Positions 10,573 through 21,939 of a stretch of 64,000 nt of DNA are shown one piece after another. The notes under the pieces were generated by a model. That model made no database searches and was not told the origin of the DNA. It was given only the letters and a program-made list of their open reading frames with translations. Location of the stretch: positions 744,001-808,000 of the forward strand of contig JAMZAV010000029.1 in NCBI GenBank assembly GCA_024449915.1, given 5' to 3'. This stretch comes from Sweltsa coloradensis. Taxonomy: Eukaryota; Arthropoda; Insecta; Plecoptera; Chloroperlidae. The position numbers and the translations under genes were made by a program. Every line of letters starts with the position of its first letter. The first letter of the stretch is position 1.

Positions 10573-10812
10573 GGATGCTATTCATGCCCCTCTTTAAGTG
10601 TCTAACTATGTATGTTGCGGATAGGACAATTGTAAAGGACTGTTCGAGGGCTGTTTAAGAGGACTCAATCCCTTGCATTCACATTAACGACTGAGGAAAA
10701 CATAGGAAAAAAACTTAAGTCAGGATTGCCGTTCTAGACGGGATTTAAACCCAGGACCTCCCGAATCAGAGTCGTGCGCTTAACGCTCGAGCCAACACTG
10801 TCGGTCTCGAAA
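10573..10812 (-). mobile_element. tRNA-derived SINE, family B (-)
   Basis: Nearly complete copy. On the minus strand it starts CCGACAGTGTTGGCTCGAGC (A-box-like) and GTTAAGCGCACGACTCTGAT, then GGTCCTGGGTTTAAATCCCG (B box). It runs through ACGGCAATCCTGACTTAAG, the AGTCGTTAATG block, GAGGGGCATGAAT and GGGCAGGC. Confidence 0.85.
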
Positions 10813-11328
10813 CATAAACATATAACTGATTTTCAGGGGGCTTTAAAATAAAGCAGACCAAGCCAACTCTGTTGGTTCCGACGCCATCGACTAACAAACA
10901 ATGACAAACCATAGACTAGTATTTTAAATAGGAAACACCGACCAGACAAGTTGGACACGGTCTTCCTCCCGAAGGCGAAACAACATTATAATTTATTATG
11001 TGCCTCGTTGCTTGGACGGCTTCAAATTATTCGTTTACACATTTCTATTCCAAATATTGATGGACCCAAATCATTTGTTTAAAATCTTGACCGAGTAACA
11101 GTATTCGAACCCGAAACTTTCTGTAATGGAAGCAAGCACACTAACCTCAACCTCTCTTAGGTTACACATAACTTTATCGACTGCTTGTAGACTGTATCTG
11201 CCATGTCAACGAATAGAAGACATTGAACCCAATAACAGGTTTAAATTCACAAAGTAAAAAATAATCATGATATAATAATAATCATACGAACCTACCCATG
11301 CAGTAACTAAACAACTCTGTTATCTCTA

Positions 11329-11555
11329 TCACCGACAGTGTTGGCTCGAGCGATAAGCGCTTCAGACTGATTCGTAAGGTTTCGGATTCGAATCCCGTCG
11401 AGACCGGCAATCCTGACTGAAGGTTTATTCCAAGGTTTTCCTCAGTCGTTAATGAGAATGCAAGGGATAAAATACTCTTGAACAGCCCTCGGTCATCCCC
11501 TATCCACAACATACGAAAAATTCACCTGAAGACGGGCAGTCATTGCATCTTATAA
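11329..11555 (+). mobile_element. tRNA-derived SINE, family B (+)
   Basis: CCGACAGTGTTGGCTCGAGC starts the head. GGTTTCGGATTCGAATCCCG (B box) is followed by TCGAGACCGGCAATCCTGAC, TTTTCCTCAGTCGTTAATG, the CGGTCATCCCC block and CACCTGAAGACGGGCAG. It lies in the last dpr intron about 250 bp before the terminal exon. A minus-strand tRNA-like scrap (TTCGAACCCGAAACTTTC) is also visible at 11107-11124. Confidence 0.85.
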
Positions 11556-11808
11556 CAGGTTTAATTTATTAAGTACAAAATTAACTCTTTTTTTAAAAAA
11601 CAAACACTTTATTTTACAGTTGTAATCATTACACAAAAATAAATTAAACAAGAAATGCGTGGAAACACGCCCCTTTACTTTAAACTTTAAATTAATGTTA
11701 CACTGAAAATACTTAAGATACGCCAAAATTCACGTAAAAGAAAAAAAATGGAAAAAACTGCTCCCAAAAAATGAACTCTACCTTGGACACCCTGACACTA
11801 TGTTTCAG

Positions 11809-11957
11809 GAGAGAAGCCCGCAGCCATGCAACACGAGCGGCGCAGCTCAGCATCAGCAATGTCCTCCAGCCAATTCCTAGTCTGGTATTCGACCTTCTCT
11901 CTCGTCTCCTATTGGTTGGTTCACCACACCGCGTGCGGTGTTGCCGCTTCTAGATGA
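11809..11957 (+). CDS. dpr: dpr-family Ig protein, terminal coding exon
   Basis: Acceptor TATGTTTCAG ends at 11808. The phase-1 join to 10022 gives Gly, then EKPAAMQHERRSSAS, which fits the dpr signature of a G-E-x-PAAMQ stretch right after Ig2. The exon adds 48 residues and ends at TGA 11955-11957. The last third is hydrophobic (FLVWYSTFSLVSYWLV), followed by HHTACGVAASR. Dpr proteins are held on the membrane by a C-terminal GPI signal or TM segment, so this is probably the anchoring tail; which of the two is inference. Another frame of the same exon is also open (11771-11953) but loses the PAAMQ match. It is short and found by hand from the splice signals and family motif. Confidence 0.85.
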
Positions 11958-13250
11958 TCGCCAAGTTTCAAACTTCACAACTAACTCTTGCAACTATGCC
12001 GTGTGAGGTGGTTAGTGCATGATAAAACAAGAACGGTTATTAAAGTGAGGTTATGTTTGACACTTGAGTGAAAACGTATCCGAGCACAAGAAATGGCAAC
12101 ACTGCGTTGTCTTGACGTGTGTGAAATTAGTGAACATTTCGTTTGGATAACGAATATCGTGTTAAAATGACTGAACGCATAAATGTTCAGGGTTTGCTCA
12201 AATAATACTGAACTTTACGGTTGGATACGCGAGTGGATTGTATTTTTTATATATTGCTTTTTCTGTCTTTTGGAAGAAGATGGATTTGTGAATAATAATG
12301 GACATCAATTCGGAATGTGGAATAACTTCGAAAGTCAAAACTCTTTACGGTATTTTGTTCGTAACTAAATAACGAATGAAAAATATGTATGATAACATTC
12401 TATCATAACAAGATTGTTGATTGGAGTTTACGTAAAACATTTTGAATTAAGGGTTGAATTCATTAAGGTGGTATTCAGAGAAGATAAAACTACATATTTT
12501 GATAAAAACAAAGATGAATATCATCGTGTACTGCTAAGAAGCCCTATCGTTGAACATTATAGTCTGAACAACAAGTGTAAAACATGTAATCGTTTTTCTC
12601 CTTTATGAACGTGTAATAACATGAACTTGCCAATTATGTTTATGTTGAATAATTCCTGTTCTAAAAAACTGGCATTTACGACAGAATCCGTTTGTGTTAA
12701 GACGGTTTCATAATATTGTTAAATGTCATGAAAATGAATTAATCAGTGAATGTTATATGTCATGTCTATATAATAACAATTATTAACCCTTTTTTCAAAC
12801 TTGGTATATTTTATGAATTGTTTTCGTTATGTTCCTGTATTACTGGACGCTGTCAAATAAATCAATTCCTAATTCTAAGATGTTGACCATTTCTGGATAC
12901 GATTGGTTCTTCCCTTTCCTTTCCCTGATTGTATATAATTTGTCATTGACGATTATGTGAAAATATATACGCACAATACGTACACTTTATAATATTAGTT
13001 TTTTCCTAATAATTGATCTAATTTGTCAATTTCCAATTAAAAATTAAATGATTTAGGCTAGTAAAAATACTTTTCAAGTTGACTAAAGTTCTCAACATAT
13101 TTCCTAAATTATGTATTTATAAAAATATTTCCTCATTATAAAATTATACATATTAAAATAATAAAATTACCGTTTTTTATATTTATTTGTTGAAACCAAT
13201 AGATTGTTAATTGTTATGTTCAATATAATAATTCACGATTGTGTATTAGC
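11958..13250 (+). other. dpr 3' UTR candidate and downstream AT-rich DNA
   Basis: No further coding exon is visible. The 3' UTR should start at 11958. Its end is unknown: ATTAAA occurs near 12039 and AATAAA at 12856. The small frames here are non-coding in composition. Confidence 0.4.
12856..12861 (+). terminator. candidate poly(A) signal for the dpr gene
   Basis: An AATAAA on the gene strand about 900 bp after the stop, followed by a T/G-containing stretch (GATGTTGACCATTTCTGG). This is only one candidate; an earlier ATTAAA near 12039 is also possible. Confidence 0.25.
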
Positions 13251-13254
13251 TCCA

Positions 13255-13640
13255 TAGAGCCTATATATATTTTCCCCACACGAAGATGCCGAAGCGAGAG
13301 TTCTTTCCTGTGACATTTGAGCCGTTCTTGTCGCTACGAGTGGAGCACTCCAATAACCCACACTCGAGGTCTGAGCGCCCTTCTGGCTGTATTGACAGAT
13401 CTGTCGTCTTCTGAGCCCGCCCTGCTACTACATCCACTCCCGTCGCATCGAGCCAGCAATGAACTCGTAGATCAAACCTTGTGTCAAGTCCCCTAGTAGA
13501 CTGGATCCAGTGGTGTCGTTCAAAATATATTTATGGATATACGATCTTTCCTGGGTAAAGTACATGATTTTGTTCAACGGGTGGTCTGAAGGCGGGGGGA
13601 GGCCCCCTATGTATTTAATGCGGGTTCGAGGAGCACAGTC
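13255..13640. other. GC-richer block of unknown nature
   Basis: About 380 bp richer in GC than its flanks, with no long frame on either strand. Near 13619-13650 the + strand has a B-box-like TGCGGGTTCGAGGAGC. It could be a decayed mobile element or a regulatory or UTR block of the upstream gene. Confidence 0.25.
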
Positions 13641-13774
13641 CCGGGAATTTTTCCGATTCTTAGAGTATGATTGAGTATTTTAACGAGTTTTAGGGATGTG
13701 TTCTTAAAACATTTGTTATTGGTGAAAAGTGATGATGGTTGTGATTGCAAAATTATATGATGTTCCCTGACTTT

Positions 13775-13915
13775 ACATTGGATTTCTTTATTTGTATAAA
13801 TATATATAGGGGCTATATATAAATATTAGGTATAAGGAGGGGTATACATTGGATTTCTTTATTTGCATAAATATATATAGGGGCTATATATAAATATTAT
13901 TCTGATTTAACTTGG
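13775..13915. repeat. 81-bp tandem duplication, 1.7 copies
   Basis: ACATTGGATTTCTTTATTTG starts at 13775 and again at 13856 with a single base change soon after. Each unit includes a self-complementary AT-rich core around GGGGCTATATATAAATATT. Confidence 0.85.
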
Positions 13916-14760
13916 ATAAGTAAATTATGAGTGTTATCAAAATAGTAATATAGATCCATTAAATAAAACACATTTGTTTGCCCAAAAGGATGGTATTTAT
14001 TTAATTATTAAATAAAAAAACATCGAATTCTGATGTAATTAAAGGTTCGCGTATTTTCAAGGTTATGTACAAGATATAGTACAGTACAAATTTTTAACTT
14101 CAAATTTAAGTGAACTGCATGCCATGATGACAAATGTCATAATATTATATTTAAAAGTGTTCACATGTGTAATTAGGTGCACTGTACAAGACTAAAGCAT
14201 AATAATACATATTTGCAAGTTAGTAATTTATTTTTGTTTCACAAACGATCTCAAGAAAGGCAAATCAAACACACCTCAAAAACAGTAAACATAGTCAATA
14301 TAAATATGAATCAAATACTTAGAACACATATTTTCTAATATCATCGAATGCTTTGAACATTTTACATTCATACACGTTGTTGATATAAGAATATTTCACA
14401 CATAATAGTACATTCTAGATATCGAATAAATACCCAGGAAAATATACAAATCATGGATTTATTGCCCATGACAAGTGATTTATTTTGACCCTCAGGTCTG
14501 AAAAGGTAAGTTACTAATAATAAAATAGTCAATCTTTCATTATCCAATAGGGGATATTTTCTGCAATATATAAACAGGTTCATACTCAAGTAACAACCCA
14601 ATTACTCAAAACAATGCCTTTTTATTTTTAATGCATGTAGGCGTGATATTGGCATAGAGAAATTCGGAGGAAATTACCTTTAAGAAGTTACTCAATACTC
14701 ATTCATACATATTAAATATATTTATAATTGAATTTATGGGAAACAACAAGAAATAAAAAA

Positions 14761-14835
14761 ATCCATCATAGCGGGTATCGAACCCCGTTATTCCGATTGG
14801 CAGTCGGGTGCTTTTTCCCTAAGCTAAATAATATT
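14761..14835 (-). repeat. tRNA-like sequence (tRNA-Gly GCC resemblance)
   Basis: On the minus strand TTAGCTTAGGGAAAAAGCAC is followed by an anticodon-arm-like CCGACTGCCAATCGG (loop CTGCCAA, anticodon GCC) and a T arm with GGTTCGATACC. Acceptor-stem ends do not pair convincingly, so this is more likely a tRNA pseudogene or SINE head than a gene. Positions 13916-14760 show nothing else. Confidence 0.4.
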
Positions 14836-15945
14836 ATATAATGCAGTTTTTATTCGCATTTACCGCACTGACAAAAAAGTTTTCTACTGCAAAACAGTTT
14901 TAGTTGCATAAAAATACTTATCTTGTGTAATATTGGCACAGCGTACTCCTATAGAGACTATTTTTTTAATTTCAGAAGATGGTATATACTCTACATACAT
15001 ATTATGATGAAAGATGGAATAAATTGCAAATGTCTACTGTCACGGGCCATGCCAAGGCTATTTCCAACTCCGGATAAAATTCTTTACAGTCACTATTTTA
15101 TCGATTTAAAGGTGGTAGTAACAGAATCCTTCAACCCTAGTTGATTTTTCCAAACCAATAACCAAAATATAAAATAATAAGAAATAAATAATATCGGCGT
15201 TGAAAAGTAATACATTGTAGGAGTTGCTATTAAGTTATTTACAGAGAAGATGACCCTGTTTGTGTGTAAATACATGGATAAACATTTTGCAAACAACAAC
15301 AGTGTTCCCACCCCTCCTCTCTCTCCGATATGACGTTCAACGCATAGTGTTAAATCTATTGGTAAACAATCGATAAATATATAATACACACACTGTAAGA
15401 ATGTACACATTTGAACGATATTTTTGCGTTTCGTAGGCCAACATTAATCTAGTTAAGTGTTTCCGATATGGCGGTGGTTTTATTTATGGGGATGGTTTTG
15501 TCCAGCTGATATTCACAACCCCTACGGATGCGTCATCAGAGTCCGGTCTAGTCAGACTATGAGGTTCCGTCAGTGGGGTCGTGGGTTGAATACATTATAC
15601 GCTAAATCACAGGGTAGGCGACGCTCAATTGCATGGAGGCGCTGTATACATTTCCAGTGAAGGATGACTTATTACGACGAGCGGGCAATGCATTGTCGGA
15701 TGATTACTTTATGAAGTTGTAACAACAACGTAATATGGAATAATATTCAACATTTCATCTAGTTTTCTACTTATATAAGCACCACAATACAAATCATTCT
15801 TAAAATGACTAAATTTTAAGTCTTCTTACTCAGATAGCTCGAATTTTTGTTATTTAATTTTTACTTGTTGTATTATTGTAGCGTATTTGTTTTAAATTTG
15901 GTCATGATTACATTTGTTGATCTACGTATCATATTAATGAACTAA
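14836..15945. other. no gene recognised
   Basis: AT-rich with short frames on both strands (longest 105 codons, minus, 15093-15410, low complexity). No family motif, RNA structure or repeat of known type is seen. Confidence 0.4.
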
Positions 15946-15947
15946 GA

Positions 15948-16092
15948 GCTATTTGAGACTATGAGTGGTGATGGATGACGATAAAAGATGATTACAAAAA
16001 GACATGTCTTATGCGGGATTCTAACCCACGTTTTTGGGGAGCTATGCGCTTTGGACTAGCGCCCTTATCATGTGCCACCGCGGACGGTTTAA
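15948..16092 (-). mobile_element. tRNA-derived SINE, family A (-)
   Basis: Well-preserved copy. On the minus strand: CCGTCCGCGGTGGCACATG, AAGGGCGCTAGTCCAAAGCG, then GGGTTAGAATCCCGCATAAG (B box), followed by the body TTGTAATCATCTTTTATCG and CCATCACCACTCATAGTCTC. The last block is shared with the 3' module of the 5S-headed SINE at 36545. Confidence 0.8.
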
Positions 16093-16454
16093 TTAATATT
16101 TTTTGTTCGAATATTAAATGATTTTTAAAACTTCATTTGAAATGTTTGAAATTGTGAATAAGTGTGTTTTATTAATAGATTAGGTTTCTGAATTGTAGTA
16201 AATAATATCAATTACACCTACGGGAGACTAAACAAATCGAGAAAAGATTAGGTTTAGTTACTTGACACTTGTGGGTGGATGCACACTTTCGACTAAAAGT
16301 AAATAAAGGGCTGGACCTTATGAAGATACCGTTCAATGGTGTCACCTGCTGTCAGAGGTAAATAAATGAATTTTGATTTATTATATTTCTTGTGCAATCG
16401 TTCGCACAATCACAATTAATAACTTCAAATACATTTCTGATTTTATTTTAAAAA

Positions 16455-16535
16455 AAATTGTTTTAACCGAGATTTGAACCCGGGACATTCTGAAGTAAAA
16501 GCAGTGATATGTCAGAAGGACTAAGGAGCCACAAA
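16455..16535 (-). repeat. tRNA-like sequence
   Basis: On the minus strand GTGGCTCCTTAGTCCTTCTG is followed by TGTCCCGGGTTCAAATCTCG, a good Pol III B box. The middle is too long for a normal anticodon arm. Probably a SINE head or tRNA relic. Confidence 0.35.
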
Positions 16536-16539
16536 AAGA

Positions 16540-17750
16540 TGTCAGTGCAATTTCAATCTTAATGAATTCTCAAAAGTTATGCGCATGTCCATAATAAAAT
16601 AAATCTATATCTTTTCAAATCGTGTAACATAAATTAAACTTCAAATTTGTTGTGAAACTAAATGTTGGGTCGGAACTTACGTTTTGTATCAAACACTGGT
16701 ATGAACGAACTCAAAATAGGGGATACGCAACTCAATCAACAGATTGTCGAAGAAGACCACAAAAGTAAAAACAATTTATCGTGAACAATAATTTTTGGTG
16801 GAGGTGCCGGGTCCAGAAAAATTTCCCTTTTAAGACACTCGAGACTTGTCACCTTGATACCAAGGGTCACCAAAAACGACATCAAAACTTAAGGCATGTT
16901 GATTGGAGGTCTTGTCTCTATAACAGACCGTCGCTCTTTTATTAAATGACTGCTGTAAGGTCAATTTTAAGCGGATCTAATATGACATGCATGATTATTG
17001 ATTAGCAAAATGCTGTTCGTATATCTAATTGGCATCAGGGTTATTTGAAATTTTGCAAACATGTCAAGTAAAAGTGGAACTGTCGAGCTCTTACAGAAGC
17101 ACTTTTTGAAAAATGGTTTGAGGTAAACGCTACAAAAATGAAAAGATTTTTACAATTTTGTATTTTCTTATAGTCCAAAATTGACCATTTTCGTGAATTT
17201 TTTATGGCTGAAAAACAAACAATATTGACAATCTTCGACTTAAGGGATGTCCATGTATGCTTCCTTGAACCTGTGTAAAGTTTAATATACATCGGGTTCT
17301 TTCTGGCCGAGCGAACAGCTATTTGCTTAGTCATAATGTGTCTTAATTAAACAGATCAGTTATCTTATTCATATAAAGCTACATGCCATTGTAGCCCAAC
17401 AAAGGAACAATATTAAAGCAGGAATCAGGATTGAGCGCGTGTATTAAACTGTTCTTTACGAAGTATTGAGGTGGAATGTGCGGTCGGCCCAGCGAACGTG
17501 TACGGATATTTTCCACAAACACCAGTAGAGTCTGAGTATTTCCCAATACCTGCACACAGCTCCACAACCCATGGAGATGAGCAGGTCCGATTAGCAACTC
17601 TCACAGAGTCAATGTTATAGAAAACCAATACCGCATTACCAGCATCATTACAATCCACGTTCAAACATTGTTTTATTACACTCGAAGGTATAACTGTCCA
17701 GGGTAATCGGGAACTATACATAAGTCCATAACTTACAGAGAGTGGTGGCT
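16540..17750. other. no gene recognised
   Basis: Several overlapping minus-strand frames (17041-17334, 17379-17597, 17425-17787) have no domain or motif and read like chance frames. No RNA gene is seen. Confidence 0.4.
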
Positions 17751-17754
17751 TTTG

Positions 17755-17950
17755 CGTAACGTGTAGGACTCTGATTCGGGAGGTCACGGGTTAAAGTCTA
17801 TCGGTAATCCTGACTGAAGTTTTTATATAGATTTTTTCTTCCTCTTTAACAGCCCTCGGACATCCCTACACAATTCTCCAAGCTACAATTAACCTAGTTA
17901 AATCTGAAGAGAGGCAATCGTTCTACCCTAAGCAGGTTCCCCACAAGAAA
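17755..17950 (+). mobile_element. tRNA-derived SINE, family B (+), degraded
   Basis: The head is worn (ACTCTGATTCGGGAGGTCAC, GGGTTAAAGTCTATCGG) but CGGTAATCCTGACTGAAG, CAGCCCTCGGACATCCC, the CTGAAGAGAGGCAA block and GCAGGTTCCCCACAAG keep the family order. Confidence 0.7.
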
Positions 17951-18136
17951 TATAATATAAATTATCCCATAACTTGAATACTGAAAGAGCAATAACTTCG
18001 TATTGTGGCGGGCTTGTTGTGATGTTGGGTCAGGTTGTTATTAGGACCAGGATGAGTAAAATTTTAATCTGACTTCTCGACCAAGAAAACATGAGAAGTA
18101 ATCTGAATATATGCGTAAGCTAGCAGCATATCAAAG

Positions 18137-18246
18137 CCCCGAAAGTGCATAATCCTGAAAGTGCAAATCTCCGAAAAGTCGATAAAACACACTTTCGCGG
18201 AATTACACTTTCGGGGGATTGTACTTTCGGAAGATTACACTTTCGG
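18137..18246. repeat. cluster of GAAAGTG / CACTTTC inverted motifs
   Basis: Two or three units of the type CCGAAAGTGCA-AATC are followed, in the opposite orientation, by about four units of the type TTACACTTTCGGGGGATT. The whole can fold on itself. The family is unknown. Confidence 0.6.
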
Positions 18247-18320
18247 CTAGGAGCCAACAGTTTTGAGCACACTTCGGGCTCAAGCATTCTTATGGCCTGA
18301 GGTTTTATTTTCTACCTCGT

Positions 18321-18520
18321 GCGACAATTGTCGATCGACAGCGACAACTTTGTAAAATATAATGTCATGCTCAGCGCGGTAGTCTTGGTATTTGTGCGTG
18401 CAAGTGACGTAAATGTTAACCCTAGGATCCTATTTAATTAGTTGCAAGTGTCGATCGACAAGTTGTTACAATGTGGTATAGTATTTACAATGTTGTCAAT
18501 GTAGATCGACTATTGTCGCG
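18321..18520. mobile_element. 200-bp MITE-like element with imperfect 40-bp TIRs
   Basis: The left end GCGACAATTGTCGATCGACA, then GCGACAACTTTGTAAA, pairs with the right end, where the complement reads GCGCGACAATAGTCGATCTA then ACATTGTAAATA. GTCGATCGACA recurs internally at about 18450. No TSD is evident and no transposase is encoded. Confidence 0.6.
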
Positions 18521-18529
18521 CAAGTTTGT

Positions 18530-19670
18530 AAAAAGGACTCAATTCTAGTGAGAATGACATCTTGCAAGAAAATTTACTGGCAATTAACCTGTTATTACTA
18601 TTGCAGCAACCAATCAGAATCTTTAATATGAATAACGATATCTCAGACCAAAACCCCTATACGACGTTAAGGCCAAACGGTTTTGTTTGCTGGAATTAAA
18701 AGCCAGAATACTTTCCACTCATAGATTGAACCTATTACAAAATGTTTATTTTTCTTTTTGTTAAAAGTGATGTTTATTAAATCATGTTATACAATTTCAT
18801 GCATCAATAATAAAATGTGTTTCTGAAACCAATGCCAGTTTCCCAGTCTTTCTCCGACGACATCCAGAATTCTAGAGTGGTGAGGATACTTTGAGCAACT
18901 TCTTAAACGACGGTAACAACTAGCTTCATACAACACAACTCCATACGAACAACATTGTAGTTCCTGTTTCCTCGCGAATAGCACATTGATGCATGTGTGT
19001 ATATTTATTATAAACATCGATGGACAGTTCCCAGAACAGTATACAGCGCAAGGATTAGAATGACAGCCTTGTAAGGTTCGTTTCTTGCAAAAGTAGCATC
19101 AATAACAACCATCTTACTTGAAATCTTCAAAGTTTTATTCTGTTCTAACTTTTGAGAATATGCATTGCATCAAGTTCAGCATGGCTTAGTACGGACTTTC
19201 TTAGAAACGCATCAAATTTAAATGTTATATATTTTAATAAAATATGTGGGATATTTTCAGTTGTGTAAGTTCCGTCTCTTATAAAATTATCATTAAAAAG
19301 CCATTTGAATGTTATCATTAAATTTTAACCCTTCAAAGTTATATTGTAACATAATATATCTTATAAACTTGCATCTGAACTCGTGGTAGAACGAGGTGGG
19401 TGTGTGGATAAAAGTTGAGGGTGGGGGGGTCGTTTCATATTTGCCTTCGTCGAGACTGGCATTGACAACAATTGATTTGAATTGAAAACTTTCTCTACGA
19501 ATGTTTGCTTTATCGACGTTAACGCCATTCATAACTCAACACGAACTCGAACATCTGTCTTAAACACAACCACTCAATTATGGAACTATTAAAAGCAACG
19601 TAAACTCCGTTCAACACAACTTCATAAACTAGGTTCCACACAACTTTGTTGTTATATGTGGGTGCTTGTT
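18530..19670. other. no gene recognised
   Basis: Short minus-strand frames at 18787-19017 and 19293-19532 carry no recognisable domain. AT-rich DNA otherwise. Confidence 0.4.
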
Positions 19671-19674
19671 CATT

Positions 19675-19805
19675 CAGTGATGGTAGTTGATGATTCAGGA
19701 CGATGAAAAAATGCCTTATGCGATATTCGACCCCATGTCCTCGTAGAGCCATACGCTTTGTATCAGTGCCCTAAAAGTAGGCCTATGTGCCTCCGTGGAC
19801 AGAGT
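19675..19805 (-). mobile_element. tRNA-derived SINE, family A (-), degraded
   Basis: On the minus strand CTGTCCACGGAGGCACATAG, a GGGCACTGATACAAAGCGTA segment and ATCGCATAAGGCA are worn equivalents of the blocks in the copy at 15948. Confidence 0.6.
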
Positions 19806-20169
19806 AGTTCTTTCAGAATTAAAGAAAATAGCGTCCTGCAAATTTTGACGACGACGTGAGAAACTAGGGCGCTTCAACCGGTTAGGTCATATTGCGCCAC
19901 CTGTGTGCTAATTTTAAATTGCTCTATAAACTAAACCAATTGAAAATAAGTAAGTATCTAACATCAAACGTTTGGTCAATTAGGCAGACAAGCTCTGATT
20001 CACTGATTAATAACACGAACGGGAGTACCCAAAATAGGGATCAAAGTTTACCATTATATACCTTGCGAGTTTTAAATTTATTTTGTGGTGGAGGCGTAGG
20101 GCACATGGATATTTTCTATATTTCTCTATGGTACCTAGATACCATTACAAAATAAGTAACAAACAAGTA

Positions 20170-20400
20170 AGCTGCCATCATTAGCAAAGAGTTCCGAATC
20201 ATTAACGACAAGGAAAAATCATTGAAGTCAACAATCAAGAATAGAGGGCCAAGAATGGAACCTTGAGGTACCTAAACCACATACTATTTTACTATGGAAA
20301 CGTACTTGTGGTATCGGTGATTTAAAAGCAGTTGTCGAAGTACGATTCTACTAGTTTAGGCGCAGTAGCCATTATATCACAAATCTATCAAATCTACCTA
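20170..20400 (-). pseudogene. decayed non-LTR reverse transcriptase fragment (-)
   Basis: On the minus strand, about 20200-20265 reads VPQGSILGPLFLIVDFNDF, the conserved VPQGSxLGPLLF block of LINE reverse transcriptases (RT motif before the catalytic xxDD). The flanks are full of stops and no FADD/YADD motif is readable, so only a short decayed piece remains. An AATAAAATGCATTTAAATTG tail-like run lies at about 20492 on the other strand. Confidence 0.6.
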
Positions 20401-20779
20401 TTGTGTATATTTAATATATTTATTTTTGTCATCATTTGGTATGCTCATAACTTTGTATTTTGCTTACTTATCTGATGTATATTGCAGGAATAAAATGCAT
20501 TTAAATTGTAAATTGTAAATTGTTATAATATTCTAAGTGGATTTTGCTTTTGTTTTCTTTTTTTGTTGTTATTTAGGCCGACTTTAGTGATCAGATATTA
20601 AATTTTTTTAATTATTAATAACTCTCTTTTTGGTGTTTGTTATGTGTCTAGTTTCATAACGATATCTTAGCAATGAGGTCTGATGAGGTCATTTACTATT
20701 TTGCCACAGAAGTTGTAAACATGCCTTGTTGGTTTTTTGGTTTATTTGGATAAAGACGTGTCAACTGTTAAATCATAAT

Positions 20780-20960
20780 GCACAAGAACCAGCTACGGAT
20801 AAGGGGAGGAAGGGGGGCACGTCGCGGTCGTCATCGTCTTTGCCATCGTTCGTTGTGTCATTGTCATCGTCGTCGGGGAAATCGTCAAGGGAAAAGGAAA
20901 GTTTCCCCGACGACGTCTGCCAGAGCTCGCCTCTAGTTTCGGGGAGTAAAATACTCTGCT
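20780..20960. mobile_element. SINE-body fragment shared with the dpr donor SINE
   Basis: Blocks GTCATTGTCATCGTCGTCGG, AAGGGAAAAGGAAAGTTTCC and CCGACGACG-CAGAGCTC align in order and orientation with 10215-10320 (GTCATTGTCGTCACCGTCGG, AAAGTCCCCGACGACG, CAGAGCTCACC). This shows the insert at 10032 belongs to a dispersed family. The frames across it are artefacts. Positions 20961-21590 show no gene. Confidence 0.6.
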
Positions 20961-21594
20961 CTTACTAGCTGATGACATCGTCAGCATGTAGATGTGTGTA
21001 GGCATCCATGTATCTAAATGAACGATAATGGCATCCCAGCTTAAAAATGATCATATGGTGCAAGGCAGTAAGCCTACTGGCAGAGCAGCTTCACTTTCTT
21101 GGACACTGACGGTAGTGGTTTTCGGGCAACTGGACACTCCATCGTTCTCTTCGCCATTGAAACTCGGGCAGTCTTCCTGCTAGAGTATTTGTTTACTTGA
21201 GGGTCAAAGACAGTTGACGTTCAATCTTATTCATCTTTCAAGCTCTGCGACTCGTTACCATCCACAGTAGTTAAAGCACACACTTATCTGAAAGTAAAAA
21301 TAACACCTTATCTATCATAACTTCTTATAAAAGTGCATGACTTTCACATGTATTATCTATTATAATTACACAAATTCAAATAACTAATGACAAAACACTG
21401 AATATAAATAATATCATTTATGATTTATTTAAATTTGTAAAACACAGACAATTATTAATATGAACCAAGTCCAAGAACAAAAATGCACAAAGTCATCTTA
21501 TGTTTTATAAACAACTCCAATAATGAAAGTCATGGTCATCTGGAGTCTATGTCATAGCTTACATTCGGCCATCCTATAACATGATCGTCCTCGA

Positions 21595-21933
21595 TCATGT
21601 CTTGAGTGTCTGAATGTCTATATCTTCATCTAGGTCTAATCCATTTGGTTCATCACCCGCATTACCACATTTCCATGACTTTAGTTGTGATGTATGTGCG
21701 GATGTAGAGAAAAACTTGTTGCCCTCCTTTTCAGCTAACTGTGTGACTCTGTATGTATCCGATGGTAATACTTGAGAAACAACAAGTGGTCCACGAAATT
21801 TTGCTTGAGTTTTGGTGGGATGTCCTGTGCTTACCGGCATTCTCTTCATAAATATGATCTCACCTACATTATTTATTGCACCACAATAATGTACGTTGAT
21901 CATAACCAGATTTGTATTCGTTCTGTTTCTCAA
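21595..21933 (-). pseudogene. gypsy integrase C-terminal GPY/F-like domain (remnant)
   Basis: A 112-residue frame with VGEIIFMKRMPV followed by KFRGPLVVSQVLPSDTYRVT. This is the GPY/F-type beta-rich fold after the integrase core that helps DNA binding. It ends in an acidic tail (LDLDEDIDIQTL) before the stop. The frame differs from the core frame upstream, which indicates a break. Confidence 0.75.
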
Positions 21934-21939
21934 GGATCA

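Noticed and set aside
11771..11953. 60-codon frame overlapping the terminal dpr exon
   Set aside because: Wrong phase relative to the Ig2 exon; the in-phase reading gives the dpr PAAMQ motif and a stop at 11957.
14761..14835. True tRNA-Gly(GCC) gene
   Set aside because: Anticodon arm is tidy but the acceptor stem does not close and the D arm is irregular.
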